The notes below the pieces were generated by a model that was given only the letters and a program-made list of their open reading frames with translations, ran no database searches and was not told the origin of the DNA. Below, piece after piece: positions 33,926-44,215 of a stretch of 64,000 nt of DNA. The DNA is taken from positions 158,420,858 through 158,484,857 of the forward strand of contig NC_084794.1 in the NCBI RefSeq assembly GCF_963169125.1, read 5' to 3'. Both the position numbers and the translations under genes were made by a program. How positions within the stretch are numbered: the first letter of the stretch is position 1; each line of letters opens with the position of its first letter. The stretch comes from Humulus lupulus (taxonomy: Eukaryota > Streptophyta > Magnoliopsida > Rosales > Cannabaceae).

Positions 33926-35310
33926 CCTATATTTGTATATAATGTCATGAGGTGGTATTACGCCATGGGGACATATGATAAATGGCCTAAGAGTGTAGGA
34001 ATCAATATTTGCGCACAGGGCATGGCTCAGCCACTGGTAGCTGAGGACAGCTTATTAATCACTGAGCTCGGTTAAGCTGGCTGGAGTCAGTGGATATAAC
34101 ACTTGGGGCAGCCTAAGTGAGCTGAAGACAGTGGGTTAAATAGAGGGTGTGGCCTAAGGGCACTGACCCTGAATATTGTGTAACGGTTGTGATAGATTGT
34201 TGATTATGAATGTGATTATTGTTGTTAATATGATGAATATAAAATGTTAATTACCTGGATGACTAATGGTGATTTGTCGATTGTTATCACTGAATAGGCA
34301 AATGTTATGAATTGCTGAATACTTGGTTTGTTCTATGGAATATCTGGTACCCTCAAACATTAGTATAACCATTATACATCATAATTCAAGCCTCCAAACA
34401 TTAATATAACCATTATACATCATATAGGTACCCTCAAACACAACAACACAGACACATTAAATCATAATTTGCAAAATTTGAGTTTTTAAGCTTAAACCAT
34501 ACCCCAAATCCGAGAATCCAACCCAAATTATGAGTTTCAAATTCAATCCCAAGCTTTAGAACAACTAGCAATTATACTCCCACCATCAACAACAACATTA
34601 AAACTCCCTAGAAATATCAAAGTTTTAAAATTGACATTAACCCCAAAATTCATCAAGATCATTTAAAGAAATCACAAGAGGTGACGATGAGCTTCAAAAC
34701 TTACCATCCTCTAATCCAGATTTGGAATTCCTAGGTTGAAGTGTGACCTTGGTAGCTCCCAAATCCTTCTCTTGCTACCCAAATCCCTTCCAAAGTCTTT
34801 CCCAAATCAAAAGTTGGTCTCCAAAGTGGGTATGTTGCCTTGAGTGAGTTTAGAGAGAAAAGAAAACTATGAGTCAAGAGAGAAAATGTGAAAAGTTGGA
34901 TGCCTCCCACACTTAGCTTATTTTGTCTAAAAATTTGGTCAAATGACCATTATATCCTTTCCTTTAGTCTCTTCCTTAAAGTCTCATAAGGGAAAAATGG
35001 TCATTGGTATTTAATCTCCACTAAACCTCAAATTATACCTATAATCTCCAAATTAAATCCACTATTCTTCCAAACACAAATATTTCTCCAAATTTACTTT
35101 ATTTAGCAATAATTCCCAAAATACCCCTAGGCTCAAGCCAAGCCAGACATTTATCTGGTTGTGAATTTTCCTCTAAAATTCTCGAAAAGATCCACTCATG
35201 TCGAATATTACAAATATATCCACATAATAATGTGGTGTCAAGCACATAACACATAATAATCACAAGCATACCCTCAACGGGTCAAAATTACAAAAATGCA
35301 CATTTATAAC

Positions 35311-36069
35311 TGTACGCCCTGATTTTCCCACGGGCTATTAGCAGGCTGAGATACGGCCTAACCATGTCTACCACGTGGACATCCCCAAGACCGGAGCTGC
35401 CATCGTAAGATCTTACCCCCTTAGCTCGGGGTAACATAAAGGTTCGCCAAGATTACTTAAGGACCGAGTTTGGACTCTGAAGGCCACAGGTCGAGGGAAG
35501 TATCCAGCTCGTGGTACGAGCTAGAGTTGGAGCTGTGACCTTTTATAAAGTCAACCACGCAAGGTAAACATGCATATATCAGACATCACATGTTTGATAT
35601 ATCCCTGACTTCTCGGGCACGCAGCATGAATGTGCGTATTCTGGCACCCACGACTTGGTTAGGCCGTGCGGCCCATTTTCCCCCTTACCTATTGATTAGA
35701 CCACACTTCATGTGTCAAGTTTTAGGAATTAATCATGAATGTCACAGAATTGACATGATAGGTAAGAAAGGTCACGGGATGACCTTCTTACCAACTCCCA
35801 GGTGCCCTCTCCTATAAATATGGAGACCCTGGGAGTTGGAGAGGGTTGGATTCTATTGTGTAAGGAAATACCCTGTAAAAGAATACCAAGCATATAACAA
35901 TAATATTGACTGGTGGAGTAGAAGGATTTTAACCTTTGAACCACCTAAAAAAATGTGATTGTGTCACCAATCCATTTACAAAGATCATTCATCTATTTTG
36001 GTTCAACATAAGCACTAATCCCTTCCTCTTATTTTCTTAATTACCTGTTGGCGAAGAACCGCGTCAACA
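35311..36069 (+). repeat. Gypsy-2 5' LTR (759 bp)
   Basis: TGTACGCCCTG...CGCGTCAACA. It carries 11 bp (CTATTAGCAGG type, near 35335) absent from the 3' LTR. The promoter region is described separately. Confidence 0.96.
35791..35839 (+). promoter_or_regulatory. Gypsy-2 LTR promoter: TATA box inside an inverted repeat
   Basis: TATAAATA at 35813-35820 lies in the 25-bp loop between perfect 12-bp arms CCAACTCCCAGG (35791-35802) and CCTGGGAGTTGG (35828-35839). A second inverted repeat (GGTAAGAAAGGTCA / TGACCTTCTTACC type) lies just upstream and overlaps the first arm. The same layout is in the 3' LTR around 48434-48482 and in the solo LTR. Confidence 0.75.
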
Positions 36070-36072
36070 GTT

Positions 36073-36090
36073 TGGTGCTTTCATTGAGAG
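36073..36090 (+). other. Gypsy-2 primer-binding site
   Basis: TGGTGCTTTCATTGAGAG after a 3-nt spacer (GTT), identical to the Gypsy-1 and Gypsy-3 sites. Confidence 0.75.
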
Positions 36091-36124
36091 CTAGTTAGGT
36101 TGGTGCTATCGCAAACATCCAACT

Positions 36125-38589
36125 ATGGTGACCACTCGATCCAGACACGGTAACGAGATGGAACAACATGATGGGCAAGAGGCTCATCATATCGCCATCC
36201 TCGGTGAACAAATTCCTGAGGCCCAACAGTGGCCGGGCAAACAGCCGGTGGGCCAAGATGACACTGGAAGTTCGGCACCCCGGCCACCTAATCCAAACCC
36301 AGATTTTTACACCGCGGTAGAGATGGAAAACGCTCAGCTGAGAAGCCAACTAGCGAAAGCTAATCAGTAGATTAAGGAGGTGTTGGCCCGACTACCCCCT
36401 CTTACAACCGACGCTAACGTCGGAAAGAGGCAAGGCGAGACTCATAAGTCCCGCCGGGGTAATCGATCCAGGCCTAGCCGCTCGGACAGACCGCCGTCAT
36501 CTAACTCTATCCCCTCATCGCACCATCGAGAGGAAAACTTCGAAGAAATGCCTAGAGACGAACAACAGTACAGCCGTTCGGTCCGTACTTCAACTCCCAG
36601 CTCCCAACCAGCCTCTAGCGCGCCCAGGAGGGCTCGAGGAAATTCCAGAAGGAGATCCGGGGAGGGCTCACAGCATCAGGCCATCCCCACCAGACGTCCT
36701 GCGTCTCATCCAGATCGCCAGGCGCGGGACCCGCGGGTTGGCAGGGCTGAAAGGCCCCCACCTAACTTGATCCGCCCTGATGGAATCAGGATCGTATCTC
36801 TGGTCAGGCATCCTCCGTCTCCAATAAGATATCCATCTCCTCCTCGGCCTATCCGAGATATTCCAGCCTACGGAAGTAGCAGGAGAAACCAGGGCGCCGA
36901 GAGAGAGCCTGGATCCTCACCCCCAAAGGCGGACCCCGAGCTTTTCTAAGGGGAGCTACTGGACCGGCAGTCGCCGAAGCGACCTTTCTGGCGAAGACCT
37001 GCGTCAACGTTTAAGCTCGGCACAAAGTCCTCAAACCACCCAGGGGGGCGACCTGCGAGATCGCCTTAACTCTCATAGAGGGGAACCAGTAGGAGGTGGC
37101 AGCCATGCTCGCTCAGGAGGGGACCTGTCCGAAGTACGTAACGGTGGGAATGCCCCAAATAACCTATCTTAAGATAGGAGGGGCAATAACCCACCAAATA
37201 TGTGCAATGGATCCGGAGCTGTTGAGCAGCCCCGGAATAACCAAGAAAATCAGGACAAAACCCTCGGCGCCTGGCTCAGATGGAAGAGCTAATGAGGAAG
37301 CTCCTGTCGGAGAAAGAGAAAGACGAGTATGATTTGGGGGATGAGCTGGAACTCTTCGCCCCCAGCATAGCAGCAATGGTTACCCACCCGGTTTCCGTAT
37401 GCCGCACCTGTCCAAATTCAATGGGGACGGAGATCCATCGGATCATCTGGGGATGTTCAACACCCTGATGATGGCCCACAACATTGGCCCTGAGCTGAGG
37501 TGTCTGATATTTCCCTCCACACTGACTAGACCAGCCAGGCAGTGGTTCAAGCAAAGAAAAAGACAATCAATCAGCTCCTGGAAAAATTTCTCGGCTGACT
37601 TCAAAAGGGCATTCCGAGCCTCCCAGGCTGCCCGCGTCAAGGCCGACTCTCTGGCTAACGTGAGGCAGCAGCCTGACGAGCCTCTGAAGGCTTACCTGAG
37701 TAGGTTCGCGAACGTCGCTGTTCAGACCAGAGACGCAGATGACAGCTCCAAGCTCATGGCCTTGAGAACGGGAATCCTCGTCGGAGGGGGGCTCTGGAAA
37801 GAAATACAAATGAAGGGAGTTAGCTCGGTGAACGAGTTCCTAAATAGGGTCCAGGAATGGATCAACTTGGAGGAGGCCGAAGCCTCAGCTACAAGGACCA
37901 GCTAGGTCCCTGAGCAGCCCGCTGGAGTGGGGACGGAGGTCGTGACAGAGACCCAAAACGTCACACAGAATAACAAGTTCGTCGGAGGCAAAAGAAAGGG
38001 GAACGGCGAAGGCAGCCAGCACGGCCCAAAGAAGAATAAGTCCGTAGACAAGTTTAAGCCGGTCTACACGACTTATACAGAGCTCACCCACTCTAGGGAG
38101 AACATCTTCCTGGCGAATTCTGGTCGCCTCCCCTGGAAGAAGCCGGAACCGTTAAAGCACCAGAAGGGGAAAAGGGATACCTCCAAGTTTTGCCGTTTTC
38201 ACAACGACGTTGGCCACAATACTGATGATTGTAGGCACTTGAAAGATGAGATCGAGACTCTCATCAGAGCCGGCCCCTTGGCTCAGTACGCGCGGAACAG
38301 GGTTCCAGCAAGTCGACCTGCTCCAGAAGTCCCTGTCAGTCAGCCCGGGTCTTGGGTAGACCAAGACGTCCCTCCTCCCGTGATAGGAGGAGAGATATCC
38401 ACAATCTCTGGAGGTCTGCATTTAGCTGGCATGAGCAGGGGCGCCCAGAAGAGATACGTAAACAAACTCAAGGCGCATAATGGAGTAGAGTTTGTCTCGG
38501 AGCAGCGTCTGCCAAAGCAGCAGCGATTGGAGAGGCAACCGATCATTTTTTTCAAGAGAAGATGTGGGCCATGTCCAGTTCCCTCATAA
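36125..38589 (+). pseudogene. Gypsy-2 gag, with stops and frameshifts
   Basis: The ATG at 36125 (MVTTRSRHGNEMEQ) is 35 nt past the PBS. It is followed by a short coiled coil (EMENAQLRSQLAKANQ, then a TAG where the helix would continue), a long Arg/Ser/Pro-rich segment to ~36950, and shifted sequence to ~37270. A helix with MEELMRKLLSEKEKDEYD leads into the capsid domain at ~37400-37890 (SKFNGDGDPSDHLGMF, PARQWFKQRK, PLKAYLSRFANV). The knuckle FCRFHNDVGHNTDDC is at ~38190. At least three shifts (about 36960, 37265 and 37385) and TAG at 37903. Gag and pol are in different frames here, unlike Gypsy-3. Confidence 0.87.
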
Positions 38590-41500
38590 CTACCCTCTAG
38601 TCGTAGCAGTTCGGCTTGCTGATCGGAAGGTTAGGAGGGTGCTTATTGATAATGGGAGCTCGGTAAACCTCCTATTCCGGTCCACACTGGAGAAGATGGG
38701 TTTGACTGTCGCCGAGCTAAAGGCGACCTCCATGATGATGTATGGTTTTTCGGGAGAAGGATCAGCGGCCATAGGGACGATCGAGCTAGTGATCACCCTA
38801 GGAGAAGGACCTCGGACAGTCTCCAAACTCCTCGAGTTCGTGGTCATCGACTGCCCCGCTGCGTACAACGCAATTTCGGGCCGACCCACACTCATAGCTT
38901 TTGAGGCCATCACCTCCGTTCGCCACCTCGCGATGAAATTCCCCGCTTCCACGGGAATATGCATTGTCCGTGGCGATCAGCTCGCTGCCAGGGAATGCTA
39001 CAGCATTTCCATGAAGGGAAAGTCGAAACCCGGGCAGCTAGCAATGGCCATCCAAGGTGGTGGAGAGGAATCTCAGGGACCTTTAGCTGATCCTGAGATT
39101 GAAAAATCTCAGAGCGCCGAAGGGGAAAATATCGTCTTAAGTGAGGATATTAACTCCCGAATAGGCGAGGATAAGTTTGAGCTCCAGGCTATTGAAGAGC
39201 TCGAGGAAGTAAACATCTATCCGCAGAACCCTTCACGGATGGTCAGGCTCGAAAAAAACCTCTGTAACAAGAGGAAAGCGGAGCTAATCAGATTTCTGCG
39301 GGATAACCTGGATGTGTTCGCGTGGTCCCATGAGGATATGATGAGAATCATCCTGAGTGTCATCATGCACACCCTTCATCTGGATAAAAGCGTTCCTGCA
39401 AAGTCCCAGAAGCAAAGGCGCCTGGGAACAACCTGGGCTGAGGCCTTACAGGAAGAAGTAGCCCGGCTCAAGAAATGCGGCTTTATCCGTGAAGCCAAGT
39501 TTCCGATTTGGGTCGCCAACCCCATGCTGGTCCAGAAGCCCAACGGGAAATGGCAGACCTGCATCGACTTCTCTGACCTGAATAAAGCCTGCTCCAAAGA
39601 TTGTTTTCCCTTGCCGAGGATTAACCAATTGGTGGATGCCACGGCGAGGCACGAGCTCATGTCCTTTATGGACGCGTACTCAGGCTACAATCAGATCGCC
39701 ATGAATTCGGCGGACCAGGAGCACACCAGCTTCATGACCCCGACTAACGTTTATTGCTACAAGGTCATGCCATTCGAGCTGAAGAACGCCGGTGCTACGT
39801 ACCAGAGGTTAGTAAATAGAATGTTCGCCAACCAGATCGGGAAGAACATGGAAGTGTACGTTGATGACATGCTAGTCAAGTCAAAGACTACCGATAACCA
39901 TGTTTCCGACCTGGAAGAGTGCTTCAAGATATTACGGGAGTATGGTATGAGGCTTAATCCACATAAGTGCACTTTTGGAGTCGCATCTGGAAAATTCCTG
40001 GGTTTTATCGTCAATACCCGAGGAATCGAGGCAAACCCCGACAAGATCAAATCATTGCTTGAGCTTCCCTCACCCAGGTCACACAAAGACGTCGAAGGCC
40101 TGACAAGAAGGGTGGCAGCCCTCAATCGGTTTATTTCAAAATCCACCGATAAGTGCCTGCCATTCTACAACCTGCTCCGAGGAAATAAAAAGTTCGAGTG
40201 GACAGAAGAGTGTGAAAGTGCTTTCCTCAAGCTAAAGGCACATCTGGCTGAGCCGCCTGTACTATCCAAACCGAAGGCAGGAGAACCCCTTTTTCTCTAC
40301 CTAGCTGTCACAGAGGATGCAGTTAGTGACGTACTGGTCCGAGAAGAAGACCGGGTTCAGAATCCGGTCTATTACATCAGCAAGAGACTTCTCGGAGCTG
40401 AATCCTGGTACCCGTTGATGGAGAAATTGGCGTTTTGTCTTATCACGACCTCTCGAAAGCTCAGGCTGTACTTCCAGTCCCACTCAATACACATCATAAC
40501 AGATCAGCCTTTAAGGCAGGTTTTGCAAAAACCTGAAGCATCGGGACGTCTGTTAAAGTGGTCTATCGAACTCAGTCAGTTCAAGATTCTGTACACCCCA
40601 CGAACTGCTATAAAAAGTCAGGCCCTGGCCGATTTTGTGGCAGAGTGCGAAGGATTCTGGGAGGATCCTGCAGAAGACTCACCCCAGGTCACCTCGGCTC
40701 GGGCATCATGGAAGATCTTCGTAGATGGCTCGTCCAATGAGAACGGCTCCGGGGCTGGAATCATTTTGATATCTCCCAAGGGACATAGATTCCACTCGGC
40801 GCTAAGATTCGGATTCAAGGCCTCCAACAACGAGGCCGAATACGAAGCTTTGCTGGCCGGGCTAAGAATAGCCCAGGAGTTGAAGGCGAGCTCCGTCCAG
40901 TGCTTCAGTGACTCCCAGCTCGTGGTAAACCAGGTTCTGGGCGAATATCAAGCACGAGGACCCAAGATGGTTGCCTACCTAGCGAAGGTAAAAGTCGAGC
41001 TGTCCGCATTTGGGCGAGGCTCAATCGAGCAGATACCTCGGGAGTAGAACGCTAACGCAGACGCTCTTGCCAAGCTCGCCACCTCCGGGGAGACGGAGGC
41101 TTTGGGGTTAGTGCCAGTAGAATTCTTGGAGAAACCAAGTATAGAAGAAGTCAAGACGGAGGTCGAGATGATCGATGCTAGGCCGACCTGGATGACCCCC
41201 ATCCTTGAGTGTCTCACCGAGGGAAAGCTACCTGAAGGGCGTAATGATGCGCGGCAAGTACTGTATCAAGCTCCCAGGTATACGATAGCAGACGGGGTGT
41301 TGTACCGACGTGGGCACTCCCTACCTCTCCTACATTGTGTTCTTCCAGGTGATGCAAAGGCCATCCTGCAAGAAATGCATGAGGGTTTTTGCGGAGATCA
41401 CACTGGGGGGCAAAGCTTGGCCCTAAAGGTCCTGAGGCAAGGATATTACTGGCCCACTCTGTCCAAGGACTCGATCTCGTATGTCAAGAAGTGCGACAAG

Positions 41501-42424
41501 TGCCAGCGATTCACCACCGTTGCCTGAGCTCCCCCGGTCGAGCTGAAGATGATCTCTTCCCCATGGCCATTTGTGTTCTGGGGAATTGACTTGGTGGGCA
41601 CCCTCCCTACTGGAAAAGGCGGGGTCCTCTACGCCGTGGTGGCCATCGACTACTTTACGAAGTGGGCTGAGGCAGAACCTTTGGCAACGATAACTTCCAA
41701 AAAAGTCCTCGACTTCGTGGTTAAGAGCATTATCTGCCGATTCGGGTTGCCCAAAAAGATCGTTTCTGACAATGGGACTCAATTCGACAGCGACCTATTC
41801 ACCGAATTTTACGAAAGATACAGGATTGTGAAAAGCTTCTCCTCCGTGGCCTATCCTCGGGCGAATGGCCAGGTCGAGGCCGTCAACAAGACGTTAAAGG
41901 CGAGCCTTAAAAAGAGACTAGACGAAGCCAAGGGAGTCTGGCCAGAGCAGCTCCCCCAGGTTCTATGGGCATACCGGACCTTGCACCGGACTCCTACGGG
42001 TCATACTCCTTTCTCCCTGACCTTTGGGAGTGAGGCAGTCCTCCCTGTGGAGATTAAGGTACTTTCACATAGGGTCCATGCATATGACCAGGATCGCAAC
42101 CACGAGCTACTTTGCGCTTCCCTTGACTTGGTTGACGAAAGACGAGAAGATTCGCAACTCCAGCTTGCACATTACCAGCAAAAAATCACTTGTTATTTCA
42201 ACTCAAAAGTCAAAAAGCGCGCCTTTAGCATTGGCGACCTGGTCCTCAGGAGGGTTTTCTTAGCCGGTAAGGATCCCAAAGATGGAGTATTGGGACCGAA
42301 ATGGGAAGGGTCATATCAAATCATCGAGGTCATTAAAGAAGGAACTTACAAATTAGCTCGGCTCGATGGAGGGGCAGTCCCACGGACTTGGAACGCCATC
42401 CATTTGAAGAGATATTATCAATGA
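38492..42424 (+). pseudogene. Gypsy-2 pol (PR-RT-RH-aRH-INT), one frame with two stops
   Basis: A single frame of 1311 codons is broken only by TAG at 41045-41047 and TGA at 41525-41527; each is one C-to-T step from Gln and Arg codons found in relatives. Domains: protease VLIDNGSSVNLLF (~38640), RT CIDFSDLNKAC (~39565), SFMDAYSGYNQ and the catalytic YVDDM (~39857), RNase H ~40280-40640, second RNase H FVDGSSNENG (~40720) with EAEYEALLAGL and SDSQLVVNQVLGE. Integrase shows its zinc motif ~41380-41510, GIDLVGTLPTGKGG, SDNGTQFDSD and GQVEAVNKT, and a C-terminal LGPKWEGSYQI region. It ends KRYYQ-TGA. It would copy and insert the element's DNA if the stops were read through. Confidence 0.92.
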
Positions 42425-42535
42425 CCCCCCTTGTAAGGCCTAAAAGGCCATTTTTTATGTATTAAGCAATGAGAATTAACTTTTCGTTTATGATTGTGTA
42501 ATCTAAAGCAACCACGAAAGACCCTTTCCTAGTTA

Positions 42536-42546
42536 CTTGGGGGGCA
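42536..42546 (+). promoter_or_regulatory. Second PPT-like tract of Gypsy-2
   Basis: CTTGGGGGGCA, identical over 11 bp to the terminal PPT at 47953-47963, lies 112 bp after the integrase stop. The same motif is at the same place in Gypsy-3 and, weaker, in Gypsy-1. A second plus-strand priming site is an inference. Confidence 0.55.
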
Positions 42547-42553
42547 TATGGTG

Positions 42554-44056
42554 CCTGGATATAACCAAGTTGCCTTAAAGACTTAGAAGTTAATTCAAAT
42601 TGATTGATCGTTGTTTTTCTTAAAAAACGTGAGATATTGATAAAGGATTAACGCAAACTAAGCTCTACCCTGAATATAACCAGGTCACAAAACTTAGAAG
42701 TTAATTTAAATCGATTGATCGTTGTTCTTCTTAAAGAGCACGAGATAAAAATTAACGCGAACTAAGTTTTCAAACTAAGTTCCTGGACATGACCAGGTCA
42801 TAAAACTTAGAAGTTAATTTAAATCAATTGATCGTTGTTTTTCTTAAAGAGCACGAGATATTGATAAAAATTAACGCGAACTAAGTTTTCAAACTAAGTT
42901 CCTGGACATAACCAGGTCATAAAACTTAGAAGTTAATTTAAATCAATTAATCGTTGTTTTTCTTAAAGAGCACGAGATATTGATAAAAATGAACGCGAAC
43001 TAAGTTTTCAAACTAAGTTCCTGGACATAACCAGGTCATAAAACTTAGAAGTTAATTTAAATCGATTGATCGTTGTTCTTCTTAAAGAGCACGAGATATT
43101 GATAAAAATTAACGCGAACTAAGTTCCTGGACATAACCAGGTCATAAAACTTAGAAGTTAATTTAAATCAATTAATCGTTGTTTTTCTTAAAGAGCACGA
43201 GATATTGATAAAAATTAACGCGAACTAAGTTTTCAAACTAAGTTCCTGGACATAACCAGATCATAAAACTTAGAAGTTAATTTAAATCAATTGATCGTTG
43301 TTTTTCTTAAAGAGCACGAGATATTGATAAAAATTAACGCGAACTAAGTTTCCAAACTAAGTTCCTGGACATAACCAGGTCACAAAACTTAGAAGTTAAT
43401 TTAAATCGATTGATCGTTGTTCTTCTTAAAGAGCACGAGATATTGATAAAAATTAACGCGAACTAAGTTTTCAAACTAAGTTCCTGGACATAACCAGGTC
43501 ATAAAACTTAGAAGTTAATTTAAATCAATTGATCGTTGTTTTTCTTAAAGAGCACGAGATATTGATAAAAATTAACGCGAACTAAGTTTCCAAACTAAGT
43601 TCCTGGACATAACCAGGTCACAAAACTTAGAAGTTAATTTAAATCGATTGATCGTTGTTCTTCTTAAAGAGCACGAGATATTGATAAAAATTAACGCGAA
43701 CTAAGTTTTCAAACTAAGTTCCTGGACATAACCAGGTCATAAAACTTAGAAGTTAATTTAAATCAATTGATCGTTGTTTTTCTTAAAGAGCACGAGATAT
43801 TGATAAAAATTAACGCGAACTAAGTTCTTGGACATAACCAGGTCATAAAACTTAGAAGTTAATTTAAATCAATTGATCGTTGTTTTTCTTAAGGAGCACG
43901 AGATATTGATAAAAATTAACGCGAACTAAGTTTTCAAACTAAGTTCCTGGACATAACCAGGTCACAAAACTTAGAAGTTAATTTAAATTGATTGATCGTT
44001 GTTTTCTTAAAGAGCACGAGATATTGATAAAAATTAACGCGAACTAAGTTTTTCAA
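42554..44056. repeat. 119-bp tandem array, 13 copies, in Gypsy-2
   Basis: Unit starts (CCTGGA) are at 42554, 42669, 42782, 42901, 43020, 43126, 43245, 43364, 43483, 43602, 43721, 43827 and 43946. The period is 119 bp, with 106-bp units missing a TTTTCAAACTAAG segment (after 43020 and 43721). The first two copies are the most diverged. Two subtypes recur (CAATTGATCGTTGTTTTT and CGATTGATCGTTGTTCTT). The array lies between the pol stop and the 3' end of the antisense gene. Tat-lineage 3' regions are known to seed satellite repeats. Confidence 0.97.
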
Positions 44057-44215
44057 AATAGTAACTAAATGCGTAAGGGCAAAAGGAAGTAAACCAACCA
44101 AAGGCAAAAATTGATAAAAACCAATTGTCTCGAGGTAGAAAAAAAAACCTCATGCAAAGTTACAACAAAAAAAAATGAAGGATAATAAAAAAGTGGGTGC
44201 AAAAAAGAAAAGGCC

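Larger units (their letters stand above)
15627..34345 (+). repeat. Long LTR-A copy split into four pieces by three insertions
   Basis: Pieces: 15627-16922, 18819-18869, 33028-33168 and 33926-34345. Read together they follow the reverse complement of the complete LTR-A at 24173-26571 in order: TGTAACGACCCAAA start, CACATTATAATGTGG, the GTAGCGCTAC region, GGTAAGAAAACT, GGTATTACGCCATGGGGACA, then GAATACTTGGTTT. The last ~0.6 kb of the LTR is missing after 34345. The insertions are a 1.9 kb solo LTR, Gypsy-1 and a solo Gypsy-2 LTR. LTR-A is the LTR type of element B. Confidence 0.8.

Noticed and set aside
42554..44056. Regular repeat array considered as a CRISPR array
   Set aside because: Units are contiguous 119-bp tandem copies without unique spacers, inside a plant retrotransposon.
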